From Streptococcus sanguinis (GTDB taxonomy: Bacteria; Bacillota; Bacilli; Lactobacillales; Streptococcaceae), in assembly GCF_001078705.1 (NCBI RefSeq), contig NZ_CDMW01000001.1, positions 1,791,541 to 1,855,540 of the forward strand: DNA of 64,000 nt, given 5' to 3'. The notes under the pieces are model-generated. The model had not been told where the DNA came from, ran no database searches, and was given only the letters and a program-made list of their open reading frames with translations. A program made the position numbers and the translations under genes. Positions 20,194 through 29,827 of the stretch are shown piece after piece. Numbering within the stretch: the stretch's first letter is position 1; the number at the start of each line of letters is the position of its first letter.

Positions 20194-21036
20194 TTACCCG
20201 ATCAAAGCTTTGATTGCTGCATAAACCAGAAGCACACCGCCTAGGCCAATCCGGTATTTCCCAAAAGCGGTAAAGTCATGCTTTTTGACGTAGTCTATCA
20301 GGAAACGAATCACGACTAGACTGACACCGAAGGCCACCCCCATGGCAACTAAGAGCAAGAAAATTTGCCCAAATCCTAGACTGTTCCCATTCTTGATAAA
20401 TTTGAGAATTTTCCAGCCACTAGCGCCAAACATAATGGGAATCCCCAGATAGAAAGTGAACTCTGTCACGACAGAACGACTGACACCATTCAAGAGACCG
20501 CCGACAATGGTGGCACCAGAACGGCTAGTCCCAGGAAAGAGAGCCAAAACCTGAAAGAGACCAATCTGCAAGGCTGTCTTGTAAGGAAGCTTCGCCAAAT
20601 CTGTCACAGCAGATTCCTCTTGTTCGCGCCTTTCCAGATAGATAAAAGCCGCCCCATAGACAATCAGCATCACTGACACAGAGACCAGATTGTAGAAATG
20701 CGCTTCAAACCAATCATCCAAGAATAAGCCGATAACAGCAGCCGGCAAGGCTGCCACGACGACCTTGGCCCAAAGCTGCCAGGTCTTTTGAACCTGACGT
20801 GCTGACTTACCTAGTTTAAAAGGGTTAAGCTTGTCAAAATAGAAAACGACAACCGCCAAAATAGCTCCTAGCTGGATAACGACATTAAACATTTCCATAA
20901 AGGCTGGACTTTGATTTTTATACTGGATAAAGTCTTGAATCAAAATCAAGTGACCTGTACTGGAAATCGGCAGCCATTCTGTGATTCCTTCGATGATACC
21001 GTAAATAATAGAGATGAAAATTTCAATGATAAACAT
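20194..21036 (-). CDS. uppP: Undecaprenyl-diphosphate phosphatase UppP/BacA
   Basis: Membrane enzyme that dephosphorylates undecaprenyl pyrophosphate so the carrier can be reused for wall synthesis. It also confers some bacitracin tolerance. 280 aa from MFIIEI (21036), which has AGGAG six bases upstream; a longer frame from 21066 lacks this. Both catalytic signatures are visible: [14 protein letters not shown] near residue 15-30 and [10 protein letters not shown] in the second half. It works on the same lipid carrier that RgpG uses. Confidence 0.95.
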   Translation of the reverse strand: MFIIEIFISIIYGIIEGITEWLPISSTGHLILIQDFIQYKNQSPAFMEMFNVVIQLGAILAVVVFYFDKLNPFKLGKSARQVQKTWQLWAKVVVAALPAAVIGLFLDDWFEAHFYNLVSVSVMLIVYGAAFIYLERREQEESAVTDLAKLPYKTALQIGLFQVLALFPGTSRSGATIVGGLLNGVSRSVVTEFTFYLGIPIMFGASGWKILKFIKNGNSLGFGQIFLLLVAMGVAFGVSLVVIRFLIDYVKKHDFTAFGKYRIGLGGVLLVYAAIKALIG

Positions 21037-21105
21037 AGAATACTCCTGAAAGAAGGGTTTACTCAAGGAAAATCACATTTAAATTCCCAAAGAGTATTAG
21101 GTCTT

Positions 21106-21152
21106 ATTATATCACAATTTCAAGGCTAGGAAAAGCCAGTACTAAGACTTTT
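21106..21152 (-). promoter_or_regulatory. uppP promoter and weak upstream terminator
   Basis: Extended -10 TGATATAAT (hexamer 21106-21111) on the minus strand, without a convincing -35. Just upstream, AAAAGTC/GGCTTTT arms (21131-21137, 21146-21152) form a modest hairpin that may end the DUF2207 transcript. Confidence 0.5.
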
Positions 21153-21175
21153 CCGGATAGGAAAGGGCTTGTCTA

Positions 21176-23071
21176 TTAGAAAGCTCCACCGCCTCCGCCA
21201 CCTCCGCCACCGGAGAACCCACCACCTGAACTTCCGCCAGATGAGACGGAGAAATTGCTGGCTGTGGTGGCTACATGGCCGTAGTTTGAGAAACTGTGCA
21301 TACTGCTATAGAAGGCATAGTGCAAGTTAGCCTGAACATAGCTGTCCATAGATGGATTTTGCAAGCGAATCTGACGCAGAGCCATGACACGGCTGACACG
21401 ATCTGCATAGCCAAAGAGGGTCGCATAGACCAAGAGACGGTTCCAAAGGATAATACCTTCGATTTCCGTCTTGTCCAGATGAGCAATATCTCGCAACATA
21501 TTGGAAAAACTTCTCCACAGAAAGAAGTCGTGCGCGCCCTTGTCATTCAGGACGCCATCTCGCCAATAAAGCTGTGCCTTACTAGCAAAAATCAAAATCA
21601 AGACAAGACTCACCAGCGCCAAAGGAATATAATACCAGATAAAGCCGCCAAAAGAAGCCATATAGATAAAGAAAACAGCGATAGACGCTACCAAAACAGC
21701 ACTAGCTAGAATAATGGCAGTAATCAGCAATATCTTTTCCTGAACTTTAAGAGGCCGGTAATGACCAAAGAGACCCAAACGCTTGCCTTCAGAGCGCACT
21801 TCTTTAGATAAGGAGCGCAAACTGTTGGTAAATAAGGACTTAACATTGCTACCGATGTTGCGGATATAGGACTCATCCGCAGAAGACTTGTGCTTATAAA
21901 GATCTTCTGAAATTTGATAGGCTGAAAAGAGATCTTTCACCCTAGCTTGGGATTGCTTATTAAAAGCCATGCCCAAAAAACGTCTCTCAAAGTCTGCCAG
22001 CCCATCATAAGTCGCTATTTGCAGAACAGGATTTTCAGCATCCCCCTGCAGAAGGAGATTGCCCCTATCCAGCAAGTCTAACAAAGTCGCCTGAACCATG
22101 TTTTCAAAGTTCAGCACCGCCTTGCCGCCCCTAGTTGGGTTGACATCCTCCATGTCTACCGCGTAAATATTTTCCGCTAAGACAAGAGGAGCCAAGTCCT
22201 GAGGAGCCTCATATAGACGGGCATTCTTGGGATAAGACTGCTTAGGCTTGATTTTCTGGGCAAAGACAAAATAAAGAATAGCCGCTATAAGGATGGCACA
22301 TAGGAGCAGCAAGGGCATATAAATCTCTCCCAGTTGCCGGTAAAAGACCGTCCTGCGGGCAATCTTTTCTTCTTGAGCTTTAAAGGTTGGCAAGTAGTCG
22401 CTCTCGTCTTCATTCTGGGACACAAGAGAAACCGCTTGTCGATCCCAATAGCCGTGGAGCTCGACATTATCGCCCGAGCCAATTCCATTGATTTTGACCA
22501 GATAGTCAGTACCATCCTTATCCACGAAAGGCTGGGTACCAAAGTAGCCACTATGAGCAAAGAGTTCGCTCTTATCTGGATTGCTCAAGCCAGAAACCGT
22601 CAAAACGACCTCCCCTATCCCCTGGTCCCAGTCGCTGATAGGAGTCCAGTTGAGCTCAGCAATATCCCTGTGAAGAAAAAGGAGATTTCTCAACTGCCAG
22701 GTCACAGTGACAACAACTCTGTCACCATCGTAGCCTGAATTATAGATTTTGACCTCATAACCATCGCCCAAATCTTTGATTTCTGGTCTAAAGTCCACAT
22801 CAGTCTCACCATTGGTCTGAATCGAGACCGTCGGATTCCCATCAATAGCAAAGCCATTGGGCATCTTTCCAGCAGAGCCCAGCGAAACAATCTGACCATT
22901 ATAGTCGTCATTAAACTTGTAGGTCACTTTCTCTGTGTAGGTAGCTGTATTGTCCTCACGCAAGGCCAGATTGCCTTGATAGGATTCAATATCATAGTCA
23001 ACAGCCGAGACAACCCGACCAAAACAAAGGCAGGAAAATAAAACCAACAGAAGATAAAAATATCGCTTCAT
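21176..23071 (-). CDS. DUF2207 family membrane protein
   Basis: Protein of unknown function, 631 aa. I start it at the ATG at 23071, which has AGAGAGG six bases upstream, rather than the TTG two codons earlier. It has a signal peptide (about 1-24, ending VVSAVDY), a large extracellular beta-rich DUF2207 domain to about residue 235, one helix near 250-270, a cytosolic stretch, two helices near 450-500, and a C-terminus made almost entirely of Gly and Ser. DUF2207 proteins of this layout are common in Firmicutes, and no biochemical role is established. It is monocistronic and divergent from the amino-acid transporter. Confidence 0.85.
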   Translation of the reverse strand: MKRYFYLLLVLFSCLCFGRVVSAVDYDIESYQGNLALREDNTATYTEKVTYKFNDDYNGQIVSLGSAGKMPNGFAIDGNPTVSIQTNGETDVDFRPEIKDLGDGYEVKIYNSGYDGDRVVVTVTWQLRNLLFLHRDIAELNWTPISDWDQGIGEVVLTVSGLSNPDKSELFAHSGYFGTQPFVDKDGTDYLVKINGIGSGDNVELHGYWDRQAVSLVSQNEDESDYLPTFKAQEEKIARRTVFYRQLGEIYMPLLLLCAILIAAILYFVFAQKIKPKQSYPKNARLYEAPQDLAPLVLAENIYAVDMEDVNPTRGGKAVLNFENMVQATLLDLLDRGNLLLQGDAENPVLQIATYDGLADFERRFLGMAFNKQSQARVKDLFSAYQISEDLYKHKSSADESYIRNIGSNVKSLFTNSLRSLSKEVRSEGKRLGLFGHYRPLKVQEKILLITAIILASAVLVASIAVFFIYMASFGGFIWYYIPLALVSLVLILIFASKAQLYWRDGVLNDKGAHDFFLWRSFSNMLRDIAHLDKTEIEGIILWNRLLVYATLFGYADRVSRVMALRQIRLQNPSMDSYVQANLHYAFYSSMHSFSNYGHVATTASNFSVSSGGSSGGGFSGGGGGGGGGAF

Positions 23072-23102
23072 ATTCAACCTCTCTTTACAGATATTTTGTT
23101 CT

Positions 23103-23108
23103 ATTATA
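23103..23108 (-). promoter_or_regulatory. -10 box for the DUF2207 gene
   Basis: Extended TGATATAAT on the minus strand, 32 bases before the start codon. The -35 region is not consensus. Confidence 0.5.
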
Positions 23109-23138
23109 TCATTTTTATCAAGTAAGGGCTTACTAGGA

Positions 23139-23167
23139 TTGAAAAGAACGGTAATTTTCGATAGAAT
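23139..23167 (+). promoter_or_regulatory. Promoter of the amino-acid ABC transporter
   Basis: TTGAAA (23139-23144), 17 bp, TAGAAT (23162-23167) on the plus strand, followed by AGGAG before the ATG at 23203. Confidence 0.8.
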
Positions 23168-23202
23168 AGGAAGAACTATTATTAGATAAGCAGGAGAAAC
23201 CC

Positions 23203-24768
23203 ATGAAGAAATTATTACTCACTTTATTTACAGCCCTCCTGGTCGCCTTGGGAACGGTCCGTGTTATTCAGGCCGATGACTACCTGAGAATCGGTATGGA
23301 GGCAGCCTACGCTCCCTTCAACTGGACTCAGGATAATGATTCCAACGGTGCTGTAAAAATCGAAGGCACCAACCAATATGCCAACGGATACGATGTGCAG
23401 ATTGCCAAAAAAATTGCACAAGAGATGGGAAAAGAACCTCTGGTTGTCAAGACTTCCTGGAATGGCTTGATTCCTGCTCTGACTTCCGGCAAAATTGACA
23501 TGATTATTGCGGGTATGAGTCCAACTGCCGAGCGGAAAAAGGAAATCGCCTTTTCCAACAGTTACTACACCAGTGAGCCAGTTCTCCTAGTTCGTAAAGA
23601 TGGAAAATATGCATCCGCTAAGACTCTAGAAGACTTCAAAGACGCCAAAATCACCTCCCAGCAAGGAGTTTACCTCTACAATCTCATTGACCAGCTGCCT
23701 GGTGCAAAAAAAGAAACAGCTATGGGCGATTTTGCTCAGATGCGTCAAGCCTTGGAATCTGGGGTTATTGATGGCTATATCTCTGAGCGGCCAGAAGCCT
23801 TGACTGCTGAGACTGCCAACTCCAACTTCAAAATGATTCAGTTTGAGAAAGGCTTTGAAGTCGGCGAAGAAGATGCTTCCATTGCTATTGGAATGCGTAA
23901 GGATGACGACCGTATCGAGCAGGCTAATGTTGCTATCGCTAAGATTACTACCAATGACCAAGTCAAGCTAATGGATGAGATGATTCAGAAACAGCCTGTT
24001 GATACGGATAGTGAAGCAGCTAAGGAATCATTCTTCAGTCAAGTAGCTAAGATTCTAGCTGAAAACTGGCCGCAATTCCTACGCGGAGCTGGTTTGACCT
24101 TGCTCATTTCGATAACAGGTACCATCGCAGGCCTCATCATCGGACTGCTGATTGGCGTTTATCGGACGGCACCGGCTTCTAAGAATAAACTCCTAGCATC
24201 ACTGCAAAAAATCTTCGGCTGGTTCTTAAATGTCTATATTGAGATTTTCCGCGGAACTCCCATGATTGTTCAGTCCATGGTTATCTACTACGGAACAGCT
24301 CAGGCATTCGGAATTTCTATCGATCGGACTATCGCTGCGATTTTCATCGTCTCCATCAATACCGGAGCTTATATGAGCGAGATTGTCCGCGGCGGTATCT
24401 TTGCCGTTGATAAGGGGCAATTCGAGGCCGCAACAGCACTGGGGATGACACATGGTCAGACCATGCGCAAGATTGTTCTGCCTCAGATCGTCCGCAATAT
24501 TCTGCCCGCAACTGGTAACGAATTTGTCATCAATATTAAGGATACATCCGTGTTGAACGTTATCTCGGTGGTTGAGCTTTATTTCTCTGGAAATACCATT
24601 GCTACCCAGACTTACCAGTACTTCCAAACCTTTACTATCATCGCTGTAATCTACTTTGTCCTGACATTCAGCGTGACACGCATCCTGCGCTATGTTGAAA
24701 AACGCTTCGACACAGACAACTACACGACAGGTGCCAATCAAATGCAGACAGGAGAAGTGAAATCATGA
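23203..24768 (+). CDS. Amino-acid ABC transporter, fused substrate-binding and permease protein
   Basis: Single polypeptide of 521 aa. It combines a signal peptide (about 1-24), an SBP family 3 domain (about 25-270, starting [13 protein letters not shown]) and a HisM/GlnP-type permease domain (about 285-500) with several helices. The permease EAA loop reads [20 protein letters not shown]. Such fusions tether the receptor to the translocator and are common in streptococci for glutamine/glutamate or basic amino acids. The substrate is not decided by the sequence seen here. The last codons overlap the next gene's ATG by 4 bases. Confidence 0.92.
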   Translation: MKKLLLTLFTALLVALGTVRVIQADDYLRIGMEAAYAPFNWTQDNDSNGAVKIEGTNQYANGYDVQIAKKIAQEMGKEPLVVKTSWNGLIPALTSGKIDMIIAGMSPTAERKKEIAFSNSYYTSEPVLLVRKDGKYASAKTLEDFKDAKITSQQGVYLYNLIDQLPGAKKETAMGDFAQMRQALESGVIDGYISERPEALTAETANSNFKMIQFEKGFEVGEEDASIAIGMRKDDDRIEQANVAIAKITTNDQVKLMDEMIQKQPVDTDSEAAKESFFSQVAKILAENWPQFLRGAGLTLLISITGTIAGLIIGLLIGVYRTAPASKNKLLASLQKIFGWFLNVYIEIFRGTPMIVQSMVIYYGTAQAFGISIDRTIAAIFIVSINTGAYMSEIVRGGIFAVDKGQFEAATALGMTHGQTMRKIVLPQIVRNILPATGNEFVINIKDTSVLNVISVVELYFSGNTIATQTYQYFQTFTIIAVIYFVLTFSVTRILRYVEKRFDTDNYTTGANQMQTGEVKS

Positions 24769-25505
24769 CAGAAACCATTTTAGAAATTAAAAACCTCAAA
24801 AAGTCCTACGGTGAAAACCAAGTCCTCAAGGACATCTCCCTCACCGTTCATAAAGGAGAAGTGATTTCCATCATCGGCAGCTCCGGGAGCGGAAAGTCAA
24901 CCTTCCTGCGTTCCATTAACCTTCTGGAAACGCCAACCGGCGGTCAGATTTTCTACCGCGGTAAGAATGTCTTGGCAGAGAACTATGATCTGACCCATTA
25001 TCGTGAAAAACTGGGCATGGTCTTTCAGTCTTTCAATCTCTTCGAAAATCTTAATGTCCTGGAAAATACCATCGTCGCTCAGACAACCGTCCTAAAAAAA
25101 GAACGGTCAGAAGCCGAGAAAATTGCCAAAGAAAACCTCAACAAGGTTGGCATGGGCGAGCAATACTGGCAGGCCAAGCCTAAGCAGCTCTCAGGCGGTC
25201 AGAAGCAGCGGGTCGCTATTGCCCGCGCCCTCTCCATGAATCCTGATGCCATCCTCTTTGACGAGCCGACTTCAGCTCTCGACCCTGAAATGGTTGGTGA
25301 AGTTCTGAAAATCATGAAAGAACTGGCTCAGGAAGGGTTGACAATGATTGTCGTAACCCACGAGATGGAATTTGCACGTGATGTCTCCAGCCGTGTCATC
25401 TTTATGGACAAGGGCGTCATTGCTGAAGCTGGCAGCCCACAGGATATCTTCACCAATCCAAAAGAAGAAAGAACCAAAGAATTTCTGCAGCGCTTCCTCA
25501 GCTAA
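24765..25505 (+). CDS. glnQ: Amino-acid ABC transporter, ATP-binding protein (GlnQ family)
   Basis: ATPase for the fused permease upstream, 246 aa. Walker [10 protein letters not shown] is at 38-46, the signature is LSGGQKQRV, and Walker [13 protein letters not shown] is in the usual place. The ATGA overlap with the upstream gene implies translational coupling. A strong terminator follows 25 bp later, so this is a two-gene operon. Confidence 0.93.
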   Translation: MTETILEIKNLKKSYGENQVLKDISLTVHKGEVISIIGSSGSGKSTFLRSINLLETPTGGQIFYRGKNVLAENYDLTHYREKLGMVFQSFNLFENLNVLENTIVAQTTVLKKERSEAEKIAKENLNKVGMGEQYWQAKPKQLSGGQKQRVAIARALSMNPDAILFDEPTSALDPEMVGEVLKIMKELAQEGLTMIVVTHEMEFARDVSSRVIFMDKGVIAEAGSPQDIFTNPKEERTKEFLQRFLS

Positions 25506-25527
25506 ATTACTTCTATTTTCAAAAGCA

Positions 25528-25566
25528 AAAAGGAATCTGGAACTAAATCCAGATTCCTTTTTTTAT
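25528..25566 (+). terminator. Terminator after glnQ
   Basis: Perfect 11-bp stem (25530-25540, 25549-25559) followed by a T-rich tail on the plus strand. Confidence 0.9.
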
Positions 25567-25600
25567 TTAATGAGCAATATCAGTTGCACAATTTTGAAGT

Positions 25601-25816
25601 TTAGTCTTCAAATTTTTCATGGTTTTTGTCGTAGAAATCAATCAAGCCAAGAGCTGTTTCAAAAGAGATATTTTTCACTTTTGCACGTCCTTGAGCAAGA
25701 GCAATGATAGACATTTCACGTGCATTTGTTTCTTTACTAATACGGTAACCAGTGATCTTCTTATCACGTACCCAACTAACAACAGATTCTACTTTCTCGA
25801 AATTAGATTTAGCCAT
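25601..25816 (-). CDS. Small helix-turn-helix-like protein
   Basis: 71 aa, highly charged. I do not recognise a named family. Residues about 20-62 (ITGYRISKETNAREMSIIAL, then a loop and NISFETALGLIDFY) have the spacing of a compact Cro/XRE-like HTH: an YRISKET helix, a recognition-like helix and a final hydrophobic helix. No other domain is present. It has a near-consensus promoter and a GAGGAG ribosome site, so it is probably expressed well. It sits alone between convergent glnQ and the SPFH gene. A DNA-binding role is inference. Confidence 0.75.
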   Translation of the reverse strand: MAKSNFEKVESVVSWVRDKKITGYRISKETNAREMSIIALAQGRAKVKNISFETALGLIDFYDKNHEKFED

Positions 25817-25849
25817 TTCTTACTCCTCTCTATTCTAGCTACATCAACT

Positions 25850-25878
25850 ACTATAATTGTTTTTATACAGTTTGTCAA
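25850..25878 (-). promoter_or_regulatory. Strong promoter of the small HTH gene
   Basis: TTGACA (25873-25878), 17 bp, TATAGT (25850-25855) on the minus strand, about 34 bases from the start codon. Confidence 0.85.
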
Positions 25879-25924
25879 CTTAAACAAACCAAATTCGAAC
25901 AAATTAAATAATTCTGAATTTTCT

Positions 25925-26818
25925 TTACTTAGCTTTGAGGGCTGAAAGTATCTGAGTCCGAATACTTTCGACACCTTCTGGATTTGCTGGAAGGAAGATA
26001 GTATTATTACCCGAACTATCTGCAAAATTATTCAGCGTATCCAGGTACTGGTTGGTCAAAAGAATAGACATAATCTGCTCTTCTGTCAACTCAATATTGG
26101 CGCCCTTCAATTCCTTGATAGAGTCTGCCAAACCATCCACAATGGCTTTCCGCTGCTCGGCAATACCAACACCATGCAGGCGGTCTTTCTCAGCTTCTGC
26201 AGAAGCAGCTGTCACAATCTTAATCTTATCCGCTTCGGCTAATTCCTGAGCAGCCACACGCTTACGCTGCGCTGCATTGATTTCGTTCATAGACTGTTTA
26301 ACTTCAGCGTCTGGCTCAACCTTGGTAATCAAGGTTTTGACAATGATATAACCATAGGTCGACATTTCTTCAGCTACCTGCTTTTGGACTTCTAGGGCAA
26401 TTTCGTCTTTCTTTTCAAAGAGCTCGTCCAAGGTCAGTTTTGGAACGGAAGAACGAAGGGCATCTTCGATATAGGACTTAATCTGAGCTTCAGGACGCAT
26501 AAGTTTGTAATAAGCATCAATCACATTGTTCTCATTTACGCGATACTGTGTCGCAACATTCATAGTTACGAAAACATTATCCTGCGTCTTAGTCTCAACG
26601 ATAATCTCGCTCTGCAGCAAACGCAGCTGGACGCGAGCCGCTATCTTGTCAATCCCTAAAGGAAGACGGAAATTGATACCGCTGCTGCTGGTTTTGTGGT
26701 ATCGTCCAAAACGCTCAATAATTGCCACGGATTGCTGACGAACCACATAGACTGCACTAAGCATCAAGAATACAAAGATTATAATCAATATGATAAAGAA
26801 AAATGGAATAAAAAACAT
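25925..26818 (-). CDS. SPFH/band 7 (stomatin/prohibitin-like) membrane protein
   Basis: 297 aa from MFFIPFFF (26818), which has AAGGAGG seven bases upstream; an upstream in-frame ATG overlaps the promoter and is rejected. One N-terminal transmembrane segment (about 3-27) is followed by the SPFH domain (about 28-190, VRQQSVAIIERFGRYHKT), then an Ala/Glu-rich coiled coil (about 190-240) and a hydrophobic C-terminus. Proteins of this family form oligomeric scaffolds in membrane microdomains and often affect protease or transporter function; the specific partner is unknown. Confidence 0.9.
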   Translation of the reverse strand: MFFIPFFFIILIIIFVFLMLSAVYVVRQQSVAIIERFGRYHKTSSSGINFRLPLGIDKIAARVQLRLLQSEIIVETKTQDNVFVTMNVATQYRVNENNVIDAYYKLMRPEAQIKSYIEDALRSSVPKLTLDELFEKKDEIALEVQKQVAEEMSTYGYIIVKTLITKVEPDAEVKQSMNEINAAQRKRVAAQELAEADKIKIVTAASAEAEKDRLHGVGIAEQRKAIVDGLADSIKELKGANIELTEEQIMSILLTNQYLDTLNNFADSSGNNTIFLPANPEGVESIRTQILSALKAK

Positions 26819-26847
26819 GTTCAAGCCTCCTTGATTCACTATAGTAT

Positions 26848-26876
26848 ATTCTAACATATTTAATTTGCAGTTTCAA
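26848..26876 (-). promoter_or_regulatory. Promoter of the SPFH gene
   Basis: TTGAAA (26871-26876), 17 bp, TAGAAT (26848-26853) on the minus strand. Confidence 0.75.
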
Positions 26877-26913
26877 ACGAAAGCATACAAATTAGGCTAA
26901 AATATCTTTACAA

Positions 26914-28164
26914 TTAGACAAGCATATTGTAGAGTGTTTCATTTCCGTTCAGATTGATAAAGGAGGGATCGAACTGCTCAACACGGTTAATCAAAGAAGC
27001 ATAATCATGCTTATCTGCCAGAGCAATACCAATCAGGACGGGACCCGTTCCCTTGCTTGCCCGTTTGATATATTCAAAACGAGTGATGTCGTCATTAGGC
27101 CCTAAAATGTCATTTACGAATTCACGCAGGGCACCAGGACGCTGCGGGAAGTTAACCACGAAATAGTGCTTAATCCCATCGTAAATAAGTGCCCGCTCTT
27201 CCATCTCTGGCATACGGTTGATGTCATTATTCCCACCTGAGATAATGCAACAGATGGTCTTCCCCTTGATATACTCACTCAGGACTTCCAAAGCTGCGAT
27301 ACTGGCAGCACCAGCTGGCTCTGCGACAATCCCTTGCTTAGAGTATAGGTCAATGATGGTCTCTGAAATAAGCCCTTCGTCTACACCGATAAGATTTTGA
27401 ACATTCTTTTGTGTGACCTCATAGGTTGATGCACCGACTTTCTGGACTGCGATACCGTCCGCAAATTTATCAATTTCTTTAAGCTTAACTGGACCACCTG
27501 CTTCAAAAGCTGCTTTCATACTGCGGGCGCCATTGGCTTCCACACCAATGACTTCGATAGCTGGCTGACTTTCTTTGATATAGGTTGAGACTCCTGATAT
27601 CAGGCCGCCGCCTCCAACTGGTACCAAAACTGCATCAAAAGTAATAGCTTCTCTCTTGGCCTCATCTAAGATTTCATAGGCTACAGTCCCTTGACCCGCT
27701 TGGACATCTTCATTATCAAAAGGATCGATAAAGGTGCGGTTTTCAGATTTAGTATAGTCAAGCGCTGCCTTGGCCGAAGCATCAAAGGTATCTCCAACCA
27801 GCTTGATGTCTACAAATTGACCGCCAAAGAAGCGAACCTGACCAATCTTCTGCTGAGGGGTCGTGATGGGCATAAAAATGGTTGCTGGAATTTTCATTTC
27901 CTTACAAGTATAAGCCACTCCTTGGGCGTGATTGCCCGCAGAAGCACAGACAACCCCACGCTGGCGCTCCTCTTCGCTAAGTTGAGAAATAGCGTAATAA
28001 GCCCCACGGAGTTTAAAAGAGCGCACCCGCTGCATATTTTCTTTCTTCAGGTAAATCTTAGCCTGGTACTTCTCTGACAAATAATGGTCGTAGTCAAGCG
28101 GTGTATTGACAACCACATCTTTTAACACTTTATGAGCATGCGTGATATCTTTTGCTCTGAGCAT
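26914..28164 (-). CDS. ilvA: Threonine dehydratase, biosynthetic (IlvA)
   Basis: PLP enzyme deaminating threonine to 2-oxobutanoate, the first step toward isoleucine. 416 aa. The PLP lysine is K51 in SFKLRGAYY, and the glycine loop GGGGLISG binds the phosphate. The C-terminal regulatory domain is short (about 90 aa, one ACT-like unit starting HYFVVNFPQRPGALREF), as in the short Firmicute form. It is the last gene of the ilvB-N-C-A cluster. Confidence 0.95.
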   Translation of the reverse strand: MLRAKDITHAHKVLKDVVVNTPLDYDHYLSEKYQAKIYLKKENMQRVRSFKLRGAYYAISQLSEEERQRGVVCASAGNHAQGVAYTCKEMKIPATIFMPITTPQQKIGQVRFFGGQFVDIKLVGDTFDASAKAALDYTKSENRTFIDPFDNEDVQAGQGTVAYEILDEAKREAITFDAVLVPVGGGGLISGVSTYIKESQPAIEVIGVEANGARSMKAAFEAGGPVKLKEIDKFADGIAVQKVGASTYEVTQKNVQNLIGVDEGLISETIIDLYSKQGIVAEPAGAASIAALEVLSEYIKGKTICCIISGGNNDINRMPEMEERALIYDGIKHYFVVNFPQRPGALREFVNDILGPNDDITRFEYIKRASKGTGPVLIGIALADKHDYASLINRVEQFDPSFINLNGNETLYNMLV

Positions 28165-28212
28165 GTTTCTTCCTTCCCTGTTCTTTCAGTTTATTCTCTA
28201 TCAAGCAAAACA

Positions 28213-28242
28213 AGGGGCTGGGAATTCGCATTCCAACCCCTA
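28213..28242 (-). terminator. Imperfect hairpin between ilvC and ilvA
   Basis: AGGGGCTGGGAAT and ATTCCAACCCCT pair imperfectly. On the minus strand the stem is followed by TTGTTTTG. It could partly terminate the ilv transcript or stabilise the upstream part, and it resembles the CTGGG hairpins at 9060 and 63773. Confidence 0.5.
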
Positions 28243-28263
28243 ATGTCTTATCTGCTCTTTATC

Positions 28264-29319
<1,056 letters not shown>

Positions 29320-29350
29320 TTAGGCGGTTTTAACAAATTAAAGGTTTGAT

Positions 29351-29827
29351 TTAATCTCGGGTAAAGCCTGTCGCTCCAGTCCGAGCAATATTTTTGATAC
29401 CATACGGGCGGATAACCCGAAGCAGAGCCTCACTCTTCTCCGCGTCACCAGTCATCTGAACGGTAATAGAGCTAGGTGCCACATCCACAACTGTCGCCCG
29501 GAATGGCTGGATAATAGACAGAATCTCTGCCCGCTTATCAGCTGGAGCCGAGACCTTAACCAGTATCACTTCACGCTCCAAGTGAGGGCGGTCTGTGATA
29601 TCTCGAACCCGAATCACATCAATCTGACGATTGAGCTGCTTGATAATCTGCTCAACCTCTGCTAATGAAGCCACATCAATGATGATGGTAATACGGGATA
29701 CTTCCGGATTTTCCGTCGTTCCGACTGAGATACTCTCAATATTAACCTGACGTCTGGAAAGGACACCCGTGAAGCGGTTTAGAACACCCGAACGGTTTTG
29801 AAGTTTAGCTGTCAACATTCTACGCAT
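29351..29827 (-). CDS. ilvN: Acetolactate synthase, regulatory subunit
   Basis: Small subunit that confers valine feedback inhibition on IlvB. 158 aa, with an N-terminal ACT domain (about 4-75, LTAKLQNRSGVLNRFTGVLS) and a second ACT-like half. The start overlaps the 3' end of ilvB by 8 bases; a second Met three codons in is an alternative. Normal length for the Gram-positive form. Confidence 0.95.
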   Translation of the reverse strand: MRRMLTAKLQNRSGVLNRFTGVLSRRQVNIESISVGTTENPEVSRITIIIDVASLAEVEQIIKQLNRQIDVIRVRDITDRPHLEREVILVKVSAPADKRAEILSIIQPFRATVVDVAPSSITVQMTGDAEKSEALLRVIRPYGIKNIARTGATGFTRD

